From: Smithella sp. PtaU1.Bin162
Lineage (GTDB): Bacteria > Desulfobacterota > Syntrophia > Syntrophales > Smithellaceae
DNA: 34,869 nucleotides
NCBI GenBank assembly: GCA_002068015.1
Contig: MVRV01000171.1
Span: forward strand, 1-34,869
Direction: 5' to 3'
Made by a program: the position numbers and the translations under genes. Positions 24,218 through 31,365 of this stretch are shown here, one piece after another. The notes beneath the pieces were generated by a model. That model did no database searches. It saw only the letters and a list, made by a program, of their open reading frames with translations, and had not been told where the DNA came from. The number at the start of each line of letters is the position of its first letter. Position 1 is the first letter of the stretch.

Positions 24218-24236
24218 AAAAACAGATACTGTTTTT
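24218..24236 (-). terminator. AT-rich inverted repeat upstream of the MinD gene
   Basis: AAAAACAG (24218-24225) and CTGTTTTT (24229-24236) form a perfect 8-bp stem with a 3-base loop, between phosphatidylserine decarboxylase and the next MinD gene. It could be a terminator for the upstream transcript or an operator. It lies only 15 bases before the MinD start codon. Confidence 0.35.
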
Positions 24237-24321
24237 TGGCTGGTGTTGTCTAACATTAAAATGCGCCGGTCAACAAACAAATTCCGTTTAGTCCTTATGT
24301 TTCTTCTGTTAAAAATTAAAA

Positions 24322-24966
24322 TTATTTCAACACCGCGATAACACTTTTTGCACCCTTTACGGTGTTCCCCACTTTCACCCTGATCTCTGAATCTTCCGGC
24401 AGGAAAATATCAACCCGCGAGCCGAAACAGATCAGCCCGTAAAACTGTCCTTTTTTAACCGTATCTCCCGGTTGAATGTAACAAAGAATCCTTCGGGCAA
24501 TAATGCCGGCAATTTGCTTGACGAGTATTTTCGTGGTTCCGCTCATGATTAGTAACGCCGTTTGTTCATTTTCCAGCGAGGCTTTGGGAAGTGCCGCGAT
24601 ATGAAACTTACCCGGATTATATTTTACCAGTTCCACCGTTCCGGCGATCGGTGTACGGTTGACGTGTACGTTGAAAATTGAAAGAAAAATACTGATCCGC
24701 CAGACGGATTGATCAAGATAATCTGTTTCATTGATTTTGGCGATATCCACAATTCTGCCGTCGGCCGGTGATACTACGAGCTTGTTGCCCGGAGCGGCAA
24801 CGCGCCGGGGATTGCGGAAAAAGAACAGAACAAACAAGATAAAAATTAAAGTTGTCCCTCCCGCAATGATCCATTGCTGTGAAAAAAACACGGCTGTTAA
24901 AACGGCCAGAGGAATAATCAACTTTAATCCCTCAAAGGCTACAGGCATTCTTGTTTTATCTATCAT
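24322..24966 (-). CDS. psd: Phosphatidylserine decarboxylase proenzyme (short form)
   Basis: The 214-residue protein has N-terminal hydrophobic segments (about residues 14-50), 'FFRNPRR', 'VVSPADGRIVD' (65-74), 'FNVHVNRTPIAG' (98-109) and the self-cleavage site 'CFGSRVDIF', where Gly182-Ser183 splits to form the pyruvoyl group on Ser183. This is the short bacterial/archaeal form. It makes phosphatidylethanolamine from phosphatidylserine at the inner membrane. It follows the radical SAM gene by 15 bp, so it may be cotranscribed. No phosphatidylserine synthase gene is present in the window. Confidence 0.93.
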   Translation of the reverse strand: MIDKTRMPVAFEGLKLIIPLAVLTAVFFSQQWIIAGGTTLIFILFVLFFFRNPRRVAAPGNKLVVSPADGRIVDIAKINETDYLDQSVWRISIFLSIFNVHVNRTPIAGTVELVKYNPGKFHIAALPKASLENEQTALLIMSGTTKILVKQIAGIIARRILCYIQPGDTVKKGQFYGLICFGSRVDIFLPEDSEIRVKVGNTVKGAKSVIAVLK

Positions 24967-24981
24967 AAATCAAAACTTTTA

Positions 24982-25938
24982 TTATAACCGGCCTTTCTCT
25001 GATATTTTATAGAAAATGTCATGATTGATATATGAAGTCATGATCCGTTTTTCGTCGATAAGCGTCTTTAGCTTTTTTACCGTCTCCTGCGAATGCAGGC
25101 CCAACCCCGAGCAGATTCCGGCCAGCGTGCAGGGGCGCCGTGCCAGCAGATTGATAATATCCGCACCGGCTGCGCTTTGGAATGAATATTCTCGTGTAGA
25201 TTCGGATTTGTCGTCGCTGATAACGTCGACTTTTCCCGGAAACAGCAAGGCCAGGTTATCCATTTGCCGTCTGGATACAGCGCAGGCGAATTCTTCTGCC
25301 GTCGGCCTGCAGACTGTATTGAGCTCTACCCGATCCGGATCTATTTGTCGGGCGCAGGCGGCTATTTTTTTCGCTTCCACAGTAATGCCGGTTACGCCGG
25401 AAAGCAGAAACACTTCCAGCCGGACCTCGCCTGAAAAGGATCGGGTGAATTCGGTAATGCCGTTGACCATTTCTGCAAAGCTGATATCAGGATGCGGCCG
25501 GTTGATATAATGAAACAGCTGTTCATCTCCGGCATCGAGTGACGGAATAACCAGATCCGCGCAGCTTAGCTCCTGCCGGACTTCCGGCATAAAAAGCAAC
25601 GAGCCGTTCGTCAGGCAAGCTACCGGAATGTTTGTGATTTGCTTAATTCCGGCGATAAGTTCACCGATTCCGGCATGCAGTGTCGGTTCACCGGAGCCGG
25701 CGATACTGATATAGTCGGGAGAACTACCCGCCTCCAGTGCTTCTTTCAGTTCATCCAGGATATTTCCAACAGGTACGTAGTGTGCACGCTTAACCGTTTT
25801 TTCGGTTGTACGTCCCAGTTGGCAGTAGATGCAATCGTAGGTGCAGGTTTTAAAAGGCACCAGATCAAGACCGAGAGACCTTCCCAGACGCCGCGATGGA
25901 ACCGGGCCGTAAAGATATTTGTAACGCTTTGTACTCAT
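24982..25938 (-). CDS. Radical SAM protein with C-terminal winged-helix-like region
   Basis: The [4Fe-4S] SAM motif is 'KTCTYDCIYCQLGRTT' (C-x3-C-x2-C), preceded by 'LYGPVPSRRLGRSLGLDLVPF', typical of the COG0731-like group. 'SIAGSGEPTLHAGI' is the GGE-like SAM-binding motif. The last ~70 residues ('INLLARRPCTLAGICSGLGLHSQETVKKLKTLIDEKRI') resemble a winged helix. The frame is open to 26028, but ATG 25938 starts at the family motif, lies two bases after the TGA of the FmdB gene, and has GGAAG nearby. The substrate is unknown; members of this group are often beside NifX/MinD genes in anaerobes. Confidence 0.83.
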   Translation of the reverse strand: MSTKRYKYLYGPVPSRRLGRSLGLDLVPFKTCTYDCIYCQLGRTTEKTVKRAHYVPVGNILDELKEALEAGSSPDYISIAGSGEPTLHAGIGELIAGIKQITNIPVACLTNGSLLFMPEVRQELSCADLVIPSLDAGDEQLFHYINRPHPDISFAEMVNGITEFTRSFSGEVRLEVFLLSGVTGITVEAKKIAACARQIDPDRVELNTVCRPTAEEFACAVSRRQMDNLALLFPGKVDVISDDKSESTREYSFQSAAGADIINLLARRPCTLAGICSGLGLHSQETVKKLKTLIDEKRIMTSYINHDIFYKISEKGRL

Positions 25939-25939
25939 G

Positions 25940-26197
25940 TCAGCTTCCGCAATGCGGCTCACTGCAACGGCTTGTTGCGCCGCAGCAGGTTCTGCCGGTT
26001 TCTTCGAGAGAACAGCTTTTTCCGGCATTACGGTTTGTTGCGCCCGGCGATTTCAGAATAAAACCGCTGCCGCCGCTTACGATTCTGCGGACATTTCCAC
26101 CACAGGCCGGGCATTTTTCCAGCGCCTCGTCCTTGATGCTTTGTTGTTGTTCAAAACGATGATTGCATTGATCGCATTCATATTCATAGGTCGGCAT
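25940..26197 (-). CDS. FmdB-family zinc-ribbon protein
   Basis: The 85-residue protein begins 'MPTYEYECDQCNHRFEQQQSI' with C-x2-C, then 'CPACGGNVRRIVSGGSGF', the FmdB/CxxC_CxxC_SSSS type ribbon. A second Cys-rich tail ('SCSLEETGRTCCGATSRCSEPHCGS') follows and is longer than usual. FmdB-type proteins are small regulators or metal-binding adaptors linked to formamidase and other operons. A GGAGA precedes ATG 26197. It starts two bases after the MinD gene stop and ends one base before the radical SAM start codon. Confidence 0.85.
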   Translation of the reverse strand: MPTYEYECDQCNHRFEQQQSIKDEALEKCPACGGNVRRIVSGGSGFILKSPGATNRNAGKSCSLEETGRTCCGATSRCSEPHCGS

Positions 26198-26199
26198 AT

Positions 26200-27048
26200 T
26201 TAAAATCTCCCTGTTTTTTCAAATTTCTTGATTTTTAAAATAAGACTTTGAAACAAAGTCCGATATTCCGGCAACGCCTCCACCATCAGAATACCCCGTG
26301 AGTAGGCCTCGGCGATCCTGCGGTCGTCGGGTATCTCCAGCAGGATGGGAATATTTTCCCCGGCGCAAAATCTGTGGACACGGTCATCCCCGCTGCCCAT
26401 CCGGTTCACTATGACACCGCAGGGCACTTGCAGTTCTCTTACCATATCAACGGCGAGCATGAGATCATGAAGACCGAAAGGCGTCGGTTCCGTGACGAGT
26501 AAAACAATATCGGAATCCCGGATGGCGGCCATAACCGGACAGGATGTTCCGGGAGGCGCGTCTAAAATAGCCGAGACGGTTTTCGGCAACCGGTTTTTAA
26601 CTGCACGGATCAGCGGCGGCGCCATAGCCACACCTACTAATAACTTTCCGGAAATAAGAGTTATGTTATTCTGCTTCGATGTCTCTATAACGCCGATGGG
26701 ACGGTTCGTTTCCGTAATTGCCTCAGTGGGACAAACAAGAGTGCAACCGCCGCAACCGTGGCACATTTCCGGAAAGACAAGGGGAGTTGTCCCGAATGTG
26801 ACTATGGCCGAATATTCGCAAATGCGTCCGCATTCACCGCAGGAATTGCAGCGGGCTTCATCTACGCGCGGCACGGGAATCGATATGCTTTCTTCCGAGT
26901 GTCCGTCCGTATTTAAAAAGAGATGGGCGTTCGGTTCTTCCACGTCACAATCAGCAAGGATTATGTCGGAGTCATATAGTCGCGCCATGTTTACACTGAC
27001 GGTTGTTTTACCTGTTCCTCCCTTGCCGGAAGCTACGGAAATTCTCAT
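26200..27048 (-). CDS. MinD-superfamily ATPase with ferredoxin domain (paralogue)
   Basis: The 282-residue protein begins 'MRISVASGKGGTGKTTV' with deviant Walker A, then 'ADCDVEEPNAHLFL', followed by a ferredoxin insertion ('CNSCGECGRICEY' and 'CHGCGGCTLVCPTEAI') and 'LDAPPGTSCPVMAAIRDSDIVLLVTEPTPFGLHDL'. It is a paralogue of the protein at 23301 and the two probably act together, as in the Desulfovibrio ORP complex. It is four bases from the membrane-protein gene and three from the FmdB gene, so all are one unit. The ferredoxin could couple ATP use to an Fe-S cluster redox state. Confidence 0.9.
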   Translation of the reverse strand: MRISVASGKGGTGKTTVSVNMARLYDSDIILADCDVEEPNAHLFLNTDGHSEESISIPVPRVDEARCNSCGECGRICEYSAIVTFGTTPLVFPEMCHGCGGCTLVCPTEAITETNRPIGVIETSKQNNITLISGKLLVGVAMAPPLIRAVKNRLPKTVSAILDAPPGTSCPVMAAIRDSDIVLLVTEPTPFGLHDLMLAVDMVRELQVPCGVIVNRMGSGDDRVHRFCAGENIPILLEIPDDRRIAEAYSRGILMVEALPEYRTLFQSLILKIKKFEKTGRF

Positions 27049-27695
27049 AAGACGGTTCCTTTATTATCGATGGTTATGGTGTTTTCGAGAGGCAGACTTG
27101 TCTTTTTAATAAAAAGCAGAGGGAAAACAATGTCGCTGGTACAGCAGGGAATCCATACCGCCAGAAATAGAAATAAGGATATTATAAGAATCTGTACGAT
27201 ATTGATTTGTGTCCCCAATGCCGTGACGATATGAAAGAGTGAAGCCCATGTGCTCAAAAGAACATGCCCCGCATGAGGAATTTTTGTATGAGGCAGGAAA
27301 TAACCCAATATTATACCGATTATAGCCAATGGATTCACCAGCCACCATTTTTCAATAAAGCCCAGGTGTAAACCACGATTGGGTAAATCAAGCAGCCACT
27401 CTCCCATAAAAGGGATAACCGAGTCGCTGATAGTGGCAATTCCTACTGATCCGATATATCCGATTACTATCGTGCGAAAAGGATCATTACTTGAATAAAG
27501 CCTGTACATGGCTGTAGTGACTAATGCGCTCAAAAGCACATGCAGAGGGTGCGTAACCCAGAATAATGTAAATGAAACATCCCTGGATATATGAGAGTAC
27601 ATGAAAACCGTCAGAATGATAACTCCCGTTACGGTGCCAAAAGCCGTAAAGGGGACATGCTTTCTAAGCTCGGTCGTAATTACAGTCACGTTCAT
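27045..27695 (-). CDS. Multi-spanning membrane protein of unknown function
   Basis: The protein starting at ATG 27695 has about 216 residues and six hydrophobic segments. Marks are 'VTHPLHVLLSALVTTAMYRLY', 'DSVIPFMGEWLLDL', 'HLGFIEKWWLVNPLAIIGIILGYFLPHTKIPHAGHVLLSTWASLFHI' and a striking 'IPCCTSDIVFPLLF' near the C-terminus. His residues recur near the ends of helices, and the CC-SD motif could bind metal. The start shares one base with the stop of the DUF89 gene (TAATG), so the longer frame to 27905 is a shadow of that gene. I do not recognise the family. Its place between MinD and DUF89 genes makes metal or sulfur transport possible. Confidence 0.65.
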   Translation of the reverse strand: MNVTVITTELRKHVPFTAFGTVTGVIILTVFMYSHISRDVSFTLFWVTHPLHVLLSALVTTAMYRLYSSNDPFRTIVIGYIGSVGIATISDSVIPFMGEWLLDLPNRGLHLGFIEKWWLVNPLAIIGIILGYFLPHTKIPHAGHVLLSTWASLFHIVTALGTQINIVQILIISLFLFLAVWIPCCTSDIVFPLLFIKKTSLPLENTITIDNKGTVL

Positions 27696-28570
27696 TAATT
27701 GCAGGAGATATCCTTTCTGGTAAAATGATTGGCCGCTACATAGGTTCCAAGATCGAATCCCGAATTGCTGCTGATAACCGGGCACTTGGTCCGGAAAAGG
27801 AAAAAAATATTTCCGGATTTTTCGGTTAAACTTTCGAAATTGCCCTGCCCTTTGGCAATGACTACGTCCGCCTCGCCAAAACGGCGGCGGAATTCGCTGC
27901 TGCAATCGTCCAGAATTGTTCCCGGCGCATCCGACCCGTTATCTATGATTTCCGCGACAGCACCAATATCTGCCGCCTGCGCGTCGGAGCGAGTCGCATC
28001 ATTAATGACCGGATTGCCGCGTACGGCCAGAGTAATTTTTGCGTCGGAAAGCCTCTCTATGAGCAGACGGTCGAAAAATATTTCTCCGGCGTTGTCAGTC
28101 AGGTATAAAATTGTCTTTGCCTGTTTGATTGCTTTTTTGAAAGCTTCCATATCGCCGAAGATAGGCTGCTGCGGCGCGCTTTGCAATTCCGCGTAAATTT
28201 CTCCGAACCCAATGCTGTTTTTAGCGCCCAGGTCGATGATGTTGCCTGTTATGGCATAACGAACCGCCATAGTCAGGGGATCCGGCGAGGCTTCAATCCG
28301 CCGCCGGATGGAAGGGGTCAACGATGCGGCGAGCGCGTTGTGCATATTCTTGGCGGCACGATAGGGATCATCAGTCGGCAGGATTCCGCGCAGCCGTCGA
28401 TGAATTATTTGTGCAATGGCGGGCGGTGATTGATCCAGATCAACTTCGCCGATCCATTGCAAAAAATTGTTTATTAAGCGCATTCTGTCATTTTCCGATT
28501 TGGCCGCCATTTTAAGCGTGTCTGTAGCCTGACGGATAAAACAGGGGATACAATCCAGGGATGTTTTCAT
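27695..28570 (-). CDS. DUF89 (ARMT1-like) damage-control phosphatase family protein
   Basis: The ~291-residue protein begins 'MKTSLDCIPCFIRQATDTLKMA' with the N-terminal C-x2-C of subfamily I. The metal-binding core is 'YLTDNAGEIFFDRLLIERL', with 'AVRGNPVINDATRSDA' and 'VIAKGQGNFESLTE' at the C-terminal side. DUF89 enzymes are metal-dependent phosphatases that remove damaged phosphometabolites. I chose ATG 28570, which overlaps the TrmO stop (ATGA, 28567-28570); TTG 28579 is an alternative. It is one of several unexpected passengers in the ORP-like cluster. Confidence 0.86.
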   Translation of the reverse strand: MKTSLDCIPCFIRQATDTLKMAAKSENDRMRLINNFLQWIGEVDLDQSPPAIAQIIHRRLRGILPTDDPYRAAKNMHNALAASLTPSIRRRIEASPDPLTMAVRYAITGNIIDLGAKNSIGFGEIYAELQSAPQQPIFGDMEAFKKAIKQAKTILYLTDNAGEIFFDRLLIERLSDAKITLAVRGNPVINDATRSDAQAADIGAVAEIIDNGSDAPGTILDDCSSEFRRRFGEADVVIAKGQGNFESLTEKSGNIFFLFRTKCPVISSNSGFDLGTYVAANHFTRKDISCN

Positions 28571-29061
28571 AATCTGCAATACCCTCGCTTTCCCCGCTTT
28601 TGGGCGGTTTGTTCGTCTATTTGATCCTGCCAGCCGCTGTTTTTTACATTACAAGAATCAAACTTGGCCGTATAAGGTTTGATATCCAGAAGCGGTGTGC
28701 CGTCCAGGACATCTATGCCGTCCACATGCAGAATGTTTCTTTCCACTTTTTTCAACTCAACTACACTCAAACCTACGGGGTTCGGACGAAATGGTGCGCG
28801 AGTCGAAAAAATTCCGCGATCAATATCCTGCAAGAAAGGTTTAACGATTAGTTTGCACTGTGGTGATTGATGAAAGTGATAAATAAGGTAGATGTGTGAA
28901 AATCCCTCCAGGTCTTTTAATCCTTCCGTAAAATCCGGAAACACTTCGGCATATCCCTTACAGCCTTCGGCATAGACGGGCTGGATCGGAGTCTTTTCAG
29001 CTACGGTATGTTCGCTGTGAATGATGCCTATTGGCCGATAGATGATTTCCGACGGTTTCAT
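28567..29061 (-). CDS. trmO: TrmO (TsaA-type) tRNA methyltransferase
   Basis: The 164-residue protein shows the TsaA/TrmO beta-barrel: 'YRPIGIIHSEH', 'GFSHIYLIYHFHQS', 'GIFSTRAPFRPNPVGLSVVEL' and 'LLDIKPYTAKFDS'. TrmO N6-methylates t6A37 in tRNA with SAM; some relatives are standalone with other substrates. It is coupled to both neighbours: ATGA overlaps at 28567-28570 and 29058-29061. The short basic tail 'TAQKRGKRGYCRL' extends past the usual end. Confidence 0.88.
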   Translation of the reverse strand: MKPSEIIYRPIGIIHSEHTVAEKTPIQPVYAEGCKGYAEVFPDFTEGLKDLEGFSHIYLIYHFHQSPQCKLIVKPFLQDIDRGIFSTRAPFRPNPVGLSVVELKKVERNILHVDGIDVLDGTPLLDIKPYTAKFDSCNVKNSGWQDQIDEQTAQKRGKRGYCRL

Positions 29062-29420
29062 GCCCAGTGTCCCTCAACATCGGCCGATACAGCTTCGGAC
29101 AGTTTGCCTGTTCGGTAAAGGTCCAGCGCTTCCGCTACGGTTCCCGCGGATGTGTTGTAAATTTTAATGCCTGCCGCCACAAGCACCCGAAAGGCTTTGG
29201 GGCCGCAATGTCCGGTGACGAGAGCTTTTACGCCCAATCGGGCGATGTTTTGTGCGGATTGAATACCCGCGCCCTGGGCTGCATTCAGGTTTTGATTGTT
29301 ATCCTCGACATCAAAAGTGTTGGTTTCCAGATCGTAGATTAAAAATTGCGGAGCCCGGCCGAAACGGCTGTCCAGCGGTGCATTCAGGTCTTTACCGGAA
29401 GTTGTAAATGCTATTTTCAT
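29058..29420 (-). CDS. NifX/NifB-family metal-cluster-binding protein
   Basis: The 120-residue protein reads 'MKIAFTTSGKDLNAPLDSRFGRAPQFLIYDLETN', the classic COG1433 start, then 'GIQSAQNIARLGVKALVTGHCGPKAFRVLVAAGIKIY' and an acidic end with 'EGHWA'. I chose ATG 29420, with AAAGGAAC just upstream; the in-frame ATG 29468 adds 16 charged residues without family support. The fold binds Mo-Fe-S-type cofactors in relatives. It is the second of three paralogues in this locus. Confidence 0.87.
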   Translation of the reverse strand: MKIAFTTSGKDLNAPLDSRFGRAPQFLIYDLETNTFDVEDNNQNLNAAQGAGIQSAQNIARLGVKALVTGHCGPKAFRVLVAAGIKIYNTSAGTVAEALDLYRTGKLSEAVSADVEGHWA

Positions 29421-29481
29421 ATGTTCCTTTCTTTTTTTTTCATTGCCTTCGTTTTCAGCGAGTGTCATTGATTTAAATTGG

Positions 29482-29520
29482 TGGTGGCGGCGCGAAGCGG
29501 TGAAAATTGCGTCGCCACCA
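29482..29520 (-). repeat. Inverted repeat between DUF5320 and NifX genes
   Basis: TGGTGGCG (29482-29489) and CGCCACCA (29513-29520) form a perfect 8-bp stem with a 23-base loop in the 150 bp between the two genes. No T-run follows on the - strand, so an attenuator, mRNA-processing site or binding dyad is as likely as a terminator. Confidence 0.4.
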
Positions 29521-29570
29521 TCCGGACATGAACGGAATCCATGCCTATGTTTAATTCCCGGCTGATTATC

Positions 29571-29900
29571 TCAGTCCTTTGTTGTTAATTCATCGAGACG
29601 CTTTTTAATTGCGTCTATTTCCGCCTGCAGGTATTCAGCCTGCTTCTGCAAAGCGATTTTTTCCGTTTCCGGCGTCGCCGGTTGTGCATTGTAGCCGCCG
29701 AACCATGCTTTCCCCGGCACGCCGGTGGCGTAGAAACGATTACGCCTTCCGAATCCGTCGCCCCGCCGGAACCCCCTGCCATAAAATTGTCCCGGTGCAT
29801 TATTTTGATATCCGGGTACATTAAAACCTGCGCAGAATCCTGCCGCTCTTCCGGTCATAGGCCCCATTCCCATGGGACCAGTTCCATTTCCTCGTGGCAT
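29571..29900 (-). CDS. DUF5320-family small protein
   Basis: The 109-residue protein starts 'MPRGNGTGPMGMGPMTGRAAGFCAG', the hallmark of DUF5320, then a Gly/Arg/Phe-rich stretch ('GRGFRRGDGFGRRNRFYATG') and a C-terminal coiled-coil of about 40 residues ('EKIALQKQAEYLQAEIDAIKKRLDEL'). These proteins occur beside NifX and MinD genes in anaerobes; the role is unknown. AGGAGG lies nine bases before ATG 29900; the frame is open to 30032 but that part overlaps the neighbouring gene. Confidence 0.86.
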   Translation of the reverse strand: MPRGNGTGPMGMGPMTGRAAGFCAGFNVPGYQNNAPGQFYGRGFRRGDGFGRRNRFYATGVPGKAWFGGYNAQPATPETEKIALQKQAEYLQAEIDAIKKRLDELTTKD

Positions 29901-29935
29901 AACAAATACCTCCTTTAATAACAAATATAGTTCTT

Positions 29936-30136
29936 TTACTCCCTGATCAACATCGTTGCGCATTGGGGACATTTTATTGTCGTACAGGGAACTCCTTGTT
30001 TGTGAGTTTGCCGATGACCGCACTGGGGGCATATACAGTTGCCGCCGATACCGCCGGTTTTATTTCCACCCATACGCCCCCGTCCCCCGCCTCGGCCCAT
30101 GCCCATTCCTCTGCCGCCCTGATTTGCCGAATTCAT
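29936..30136 (-). CDS. Small Gly/Met-rich zinc-ribbon protein
   Basis: The 66-residue protein has a low-complexity N-terminus ('GGRGMGMGRGGGRGRMGGNKTGGIGG') and a C-terminal Cys4 ribbon, C-x2-C ... C-x6-C-x2-C: 'CICPQCGHRQTHKQGVPCTTIKCPQCATML'. It is a metal-binding small protein, commonly found with DUF5320. GAAGGAGGG is positioned before ATG 30136; the longer frame to 30223 lies inside the decarboxylase gene. Confidence 0.75.
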   Translation of the reverse strand: MNSANQGGRGMGMGRGGGRGRMGGNKTGGIGGNCICPQCGHRQTHKQGVPCTTIKCPQCATMLIRE

Positions 30137-30162
30137 ATTTTTCCCTCCTTCGTTACACGCTT

Positions 30163-30711
30163 TCAGAAAACAAAAACCGCCGCCGCCAGTACCGTTGTAT
30201 ATCCTTTCGTTTTCAAAACACATGATTGCGTCGTATTACGGGTGCCGACGATTTTTCCGCTGATCTTAAATAGCTCTTTCTTTTCATCCCAGCTTTCATC
30301 AACATTGAAATCGATACCCAGAGTGGAAGCGAGCATTGCCGCCGCCAGATCTTCCGCATAATCGCCGGTTTGCCGTTCGGTGCAGCCGAAAGCATGGTGT
30401 TCACTGATGTAGCCGTAAGTTTTTTTATCCACCGGTATGGCGCAGCCGACAGCCGCCGAAATCAGCCGCCGTGGTTCATTACTGCAGCAGCGGCTCATAA
30501 CGCAGAAGGTAATTGCCCCCGGCTTCAACTTTTTGAGGCCTTCGGATCGCGATATTACCCGGCAACCCGGAGGCAGAATGCTCGATACCTGCACCAGATT
30601 ACATTTTTCAATACCGGCATCGCGCAGTGCCAGTTCAAATGAGTGCAGTTGTTCCGTGTGGGTACCGCAGCCTTTGGTGAAGAACAGCTCTTTAGGGATG
30701 GACTGATTCAA
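30163..30711 (-). CDS. Pyruvoyl-dependent arginine decarboxylase (PvlArgDC)
   Basis: The 182-residue protein has the PvlArgDC self-cleavage site 'NLVQVSSILPPGC', where Ser43-Ser44 splits to give a pyruvoyl N-terminus. It also has 'ELFFTKGCGTHTEQLHSFELAL' and 'YGYISEHHAFGC' with the catalytic Glu104. These enzymes convert arginine to agmatine, the first step to polyamines. I chose TTG 30711, with AAAGGAG upstream; the frame to 30861 overlaps the NifX-like gene and is not credible. Its presence in a Mo/Fe-S cofactor cluster is unusual, and its activity there could be altered. Confidence 0.9.
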   Translation of the reverse strand: MNQSIPKELFFTKGCGTHTEQLHSFELALRDAGIEKCNLVQVSSILPPGCRVISRSEGLKKLKPGAITFCVMSRCCSNEPRRLISAAVGCAIPVDKKTYGYISEHHAFGCTERQTGDYAEDLAAAMLASTLGIDFNVDESWDEKKELFKISGKIVGTRNTTQSCVLKTKGYTTVLAAAVFVF

Positions 30712-30772
30712 TTTATTTCTCCTTTCCAAATGTTCCTGATAAAGCAAAATCGAGCTTATGAAAGATTGTTTT

Positions 30773-31165
30773 TTACGGCCTGCCGCAGCGTCTTCTGTGG
30801 TTGGACTGACGGTTGCCGGCAAATCCATGTTTGCGGCAACCGGGCAGAGCAAAAACCGCATGATTAATCAGTCCTTTTTGATAGGCGCTGATGACATCAT
30901 CCACCGGTCCGCGGACAAAGGGATAAATCTCGATGCCTGCTGATTTGATTGCCGACTGAAACTGCCGGGAAATGGCGCCGCAAATCAATATATTGACTTT
31001 CTGATCCATAAGTTGCAGCACGCGGCCTAATATGTCGGGCGTATTGAACTTAATCAATGTCCTTTTTTGTTTTTTTGCCTCGTCTATTTCCACAATCAGT
31101 AAGTTATCCGCGGCATCGAAAACGGTAGACATGTAGTCCTTCCACACAGACAGCGCTACTTTCAT
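30773..31165 (-). CDS. Divergent NifX/NifB-family protein, first gene of the sigma-54 unit
   Basis: The 130-residue protein begins 'MKVALSVWKDYMSTVFDAADNLLIVEIDE' and contains 'VNILICGAISRQFQSAIKSAGIEIYPFVRGPVDDVISAY', the COG1433 fold. It is the most divergent of the three paralogues and has a basic, Cys-bearing tail ('GCRKHGFAGNRQSNHRRRCGRP'). It lies directly downstream of the sigma-54-type promoter at 31221-31236. ATG 31165 has an AAGAAGA-type ribosome-binding site. Confidence 0.8.
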   Translation of the reverse strand: MKVALSVWKDYMSTVFDAADNLLIVEIDEAKKQKRTLIKFNTPDILGRVLQLMDQKVNILICGAISRQFQSAIKSAGIEIYPFVRGPVDDVISAYQKGLINHAVFALPGCRKHGFAGNRQSNHRRRCGRP

Positions 31166-31220
31166 AAGATCTTCTTTCTTTAATTATTTTGTGAACAAAT
31201 ACTATCTGGATAAGCACTTC

Positions 31221-31236
31221 TGCAAATTGAATGCCA
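31221..31236 (-). promoter_or_regulatory. Sigma-54 (-24/-12) promoter of the ORP-like unit
   Basis: On the - strand the sequence is TGGCATTCAATTTGCA: TGGCA-T and TTGCA with the five-base spacer of the consensus TGGCAC-N5-TTGCW. The GG and GC doublets are at the required distance, and only one base of the core differs. Transcription would start near 31209, about 45 bases before ATG 31165. Confidence 0.78.
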
Positions 31237-31315
31237 AACCTGGAAGATACGATGATACGTTAATAATAACGGCGTGTTGTGATAATAGCAGTAAATTACA
31301 AAAATTATTATTGGT

Positions 31316-31360
31316 GCAATAATGCGACAATAATTGCCGTTTAGTTGCAATAATGCGACC
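31316..31360 (-). promoter_or_regulatory. Tandem 14-bp repeats, putative enhancer (UAS) of the sigma-54 activator
   Basis: TGCAATAATGCGAC occurs twice, at 31316-31329 and 31347-31360, start-to-start 31 bp apart, close to three helical turns. The repeats sit 80-125 bp upstream of the -24/-12 promoter and just after the activator gene, the usual arrangement for enhancer sites of bacterial enhancer-binding proteins. A further AT-rich half-match (ATAATTGC) lies between them. Confidence 0.65.
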
Positions 31361-31365
31361 TTTGC

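Noticed and set aside
25939-26028. N-terminal extension of the radical SAM protein
   Set aside because: It overlaps the FmdB gene in another frame; the family begins at ATG 25938.
30712-30861. Upstream extension of the arginine decarboxylase
   Set aside because: It overlaps the NifX-like gene, and TTG 30711 has a good ribosome-binding site at the family start.
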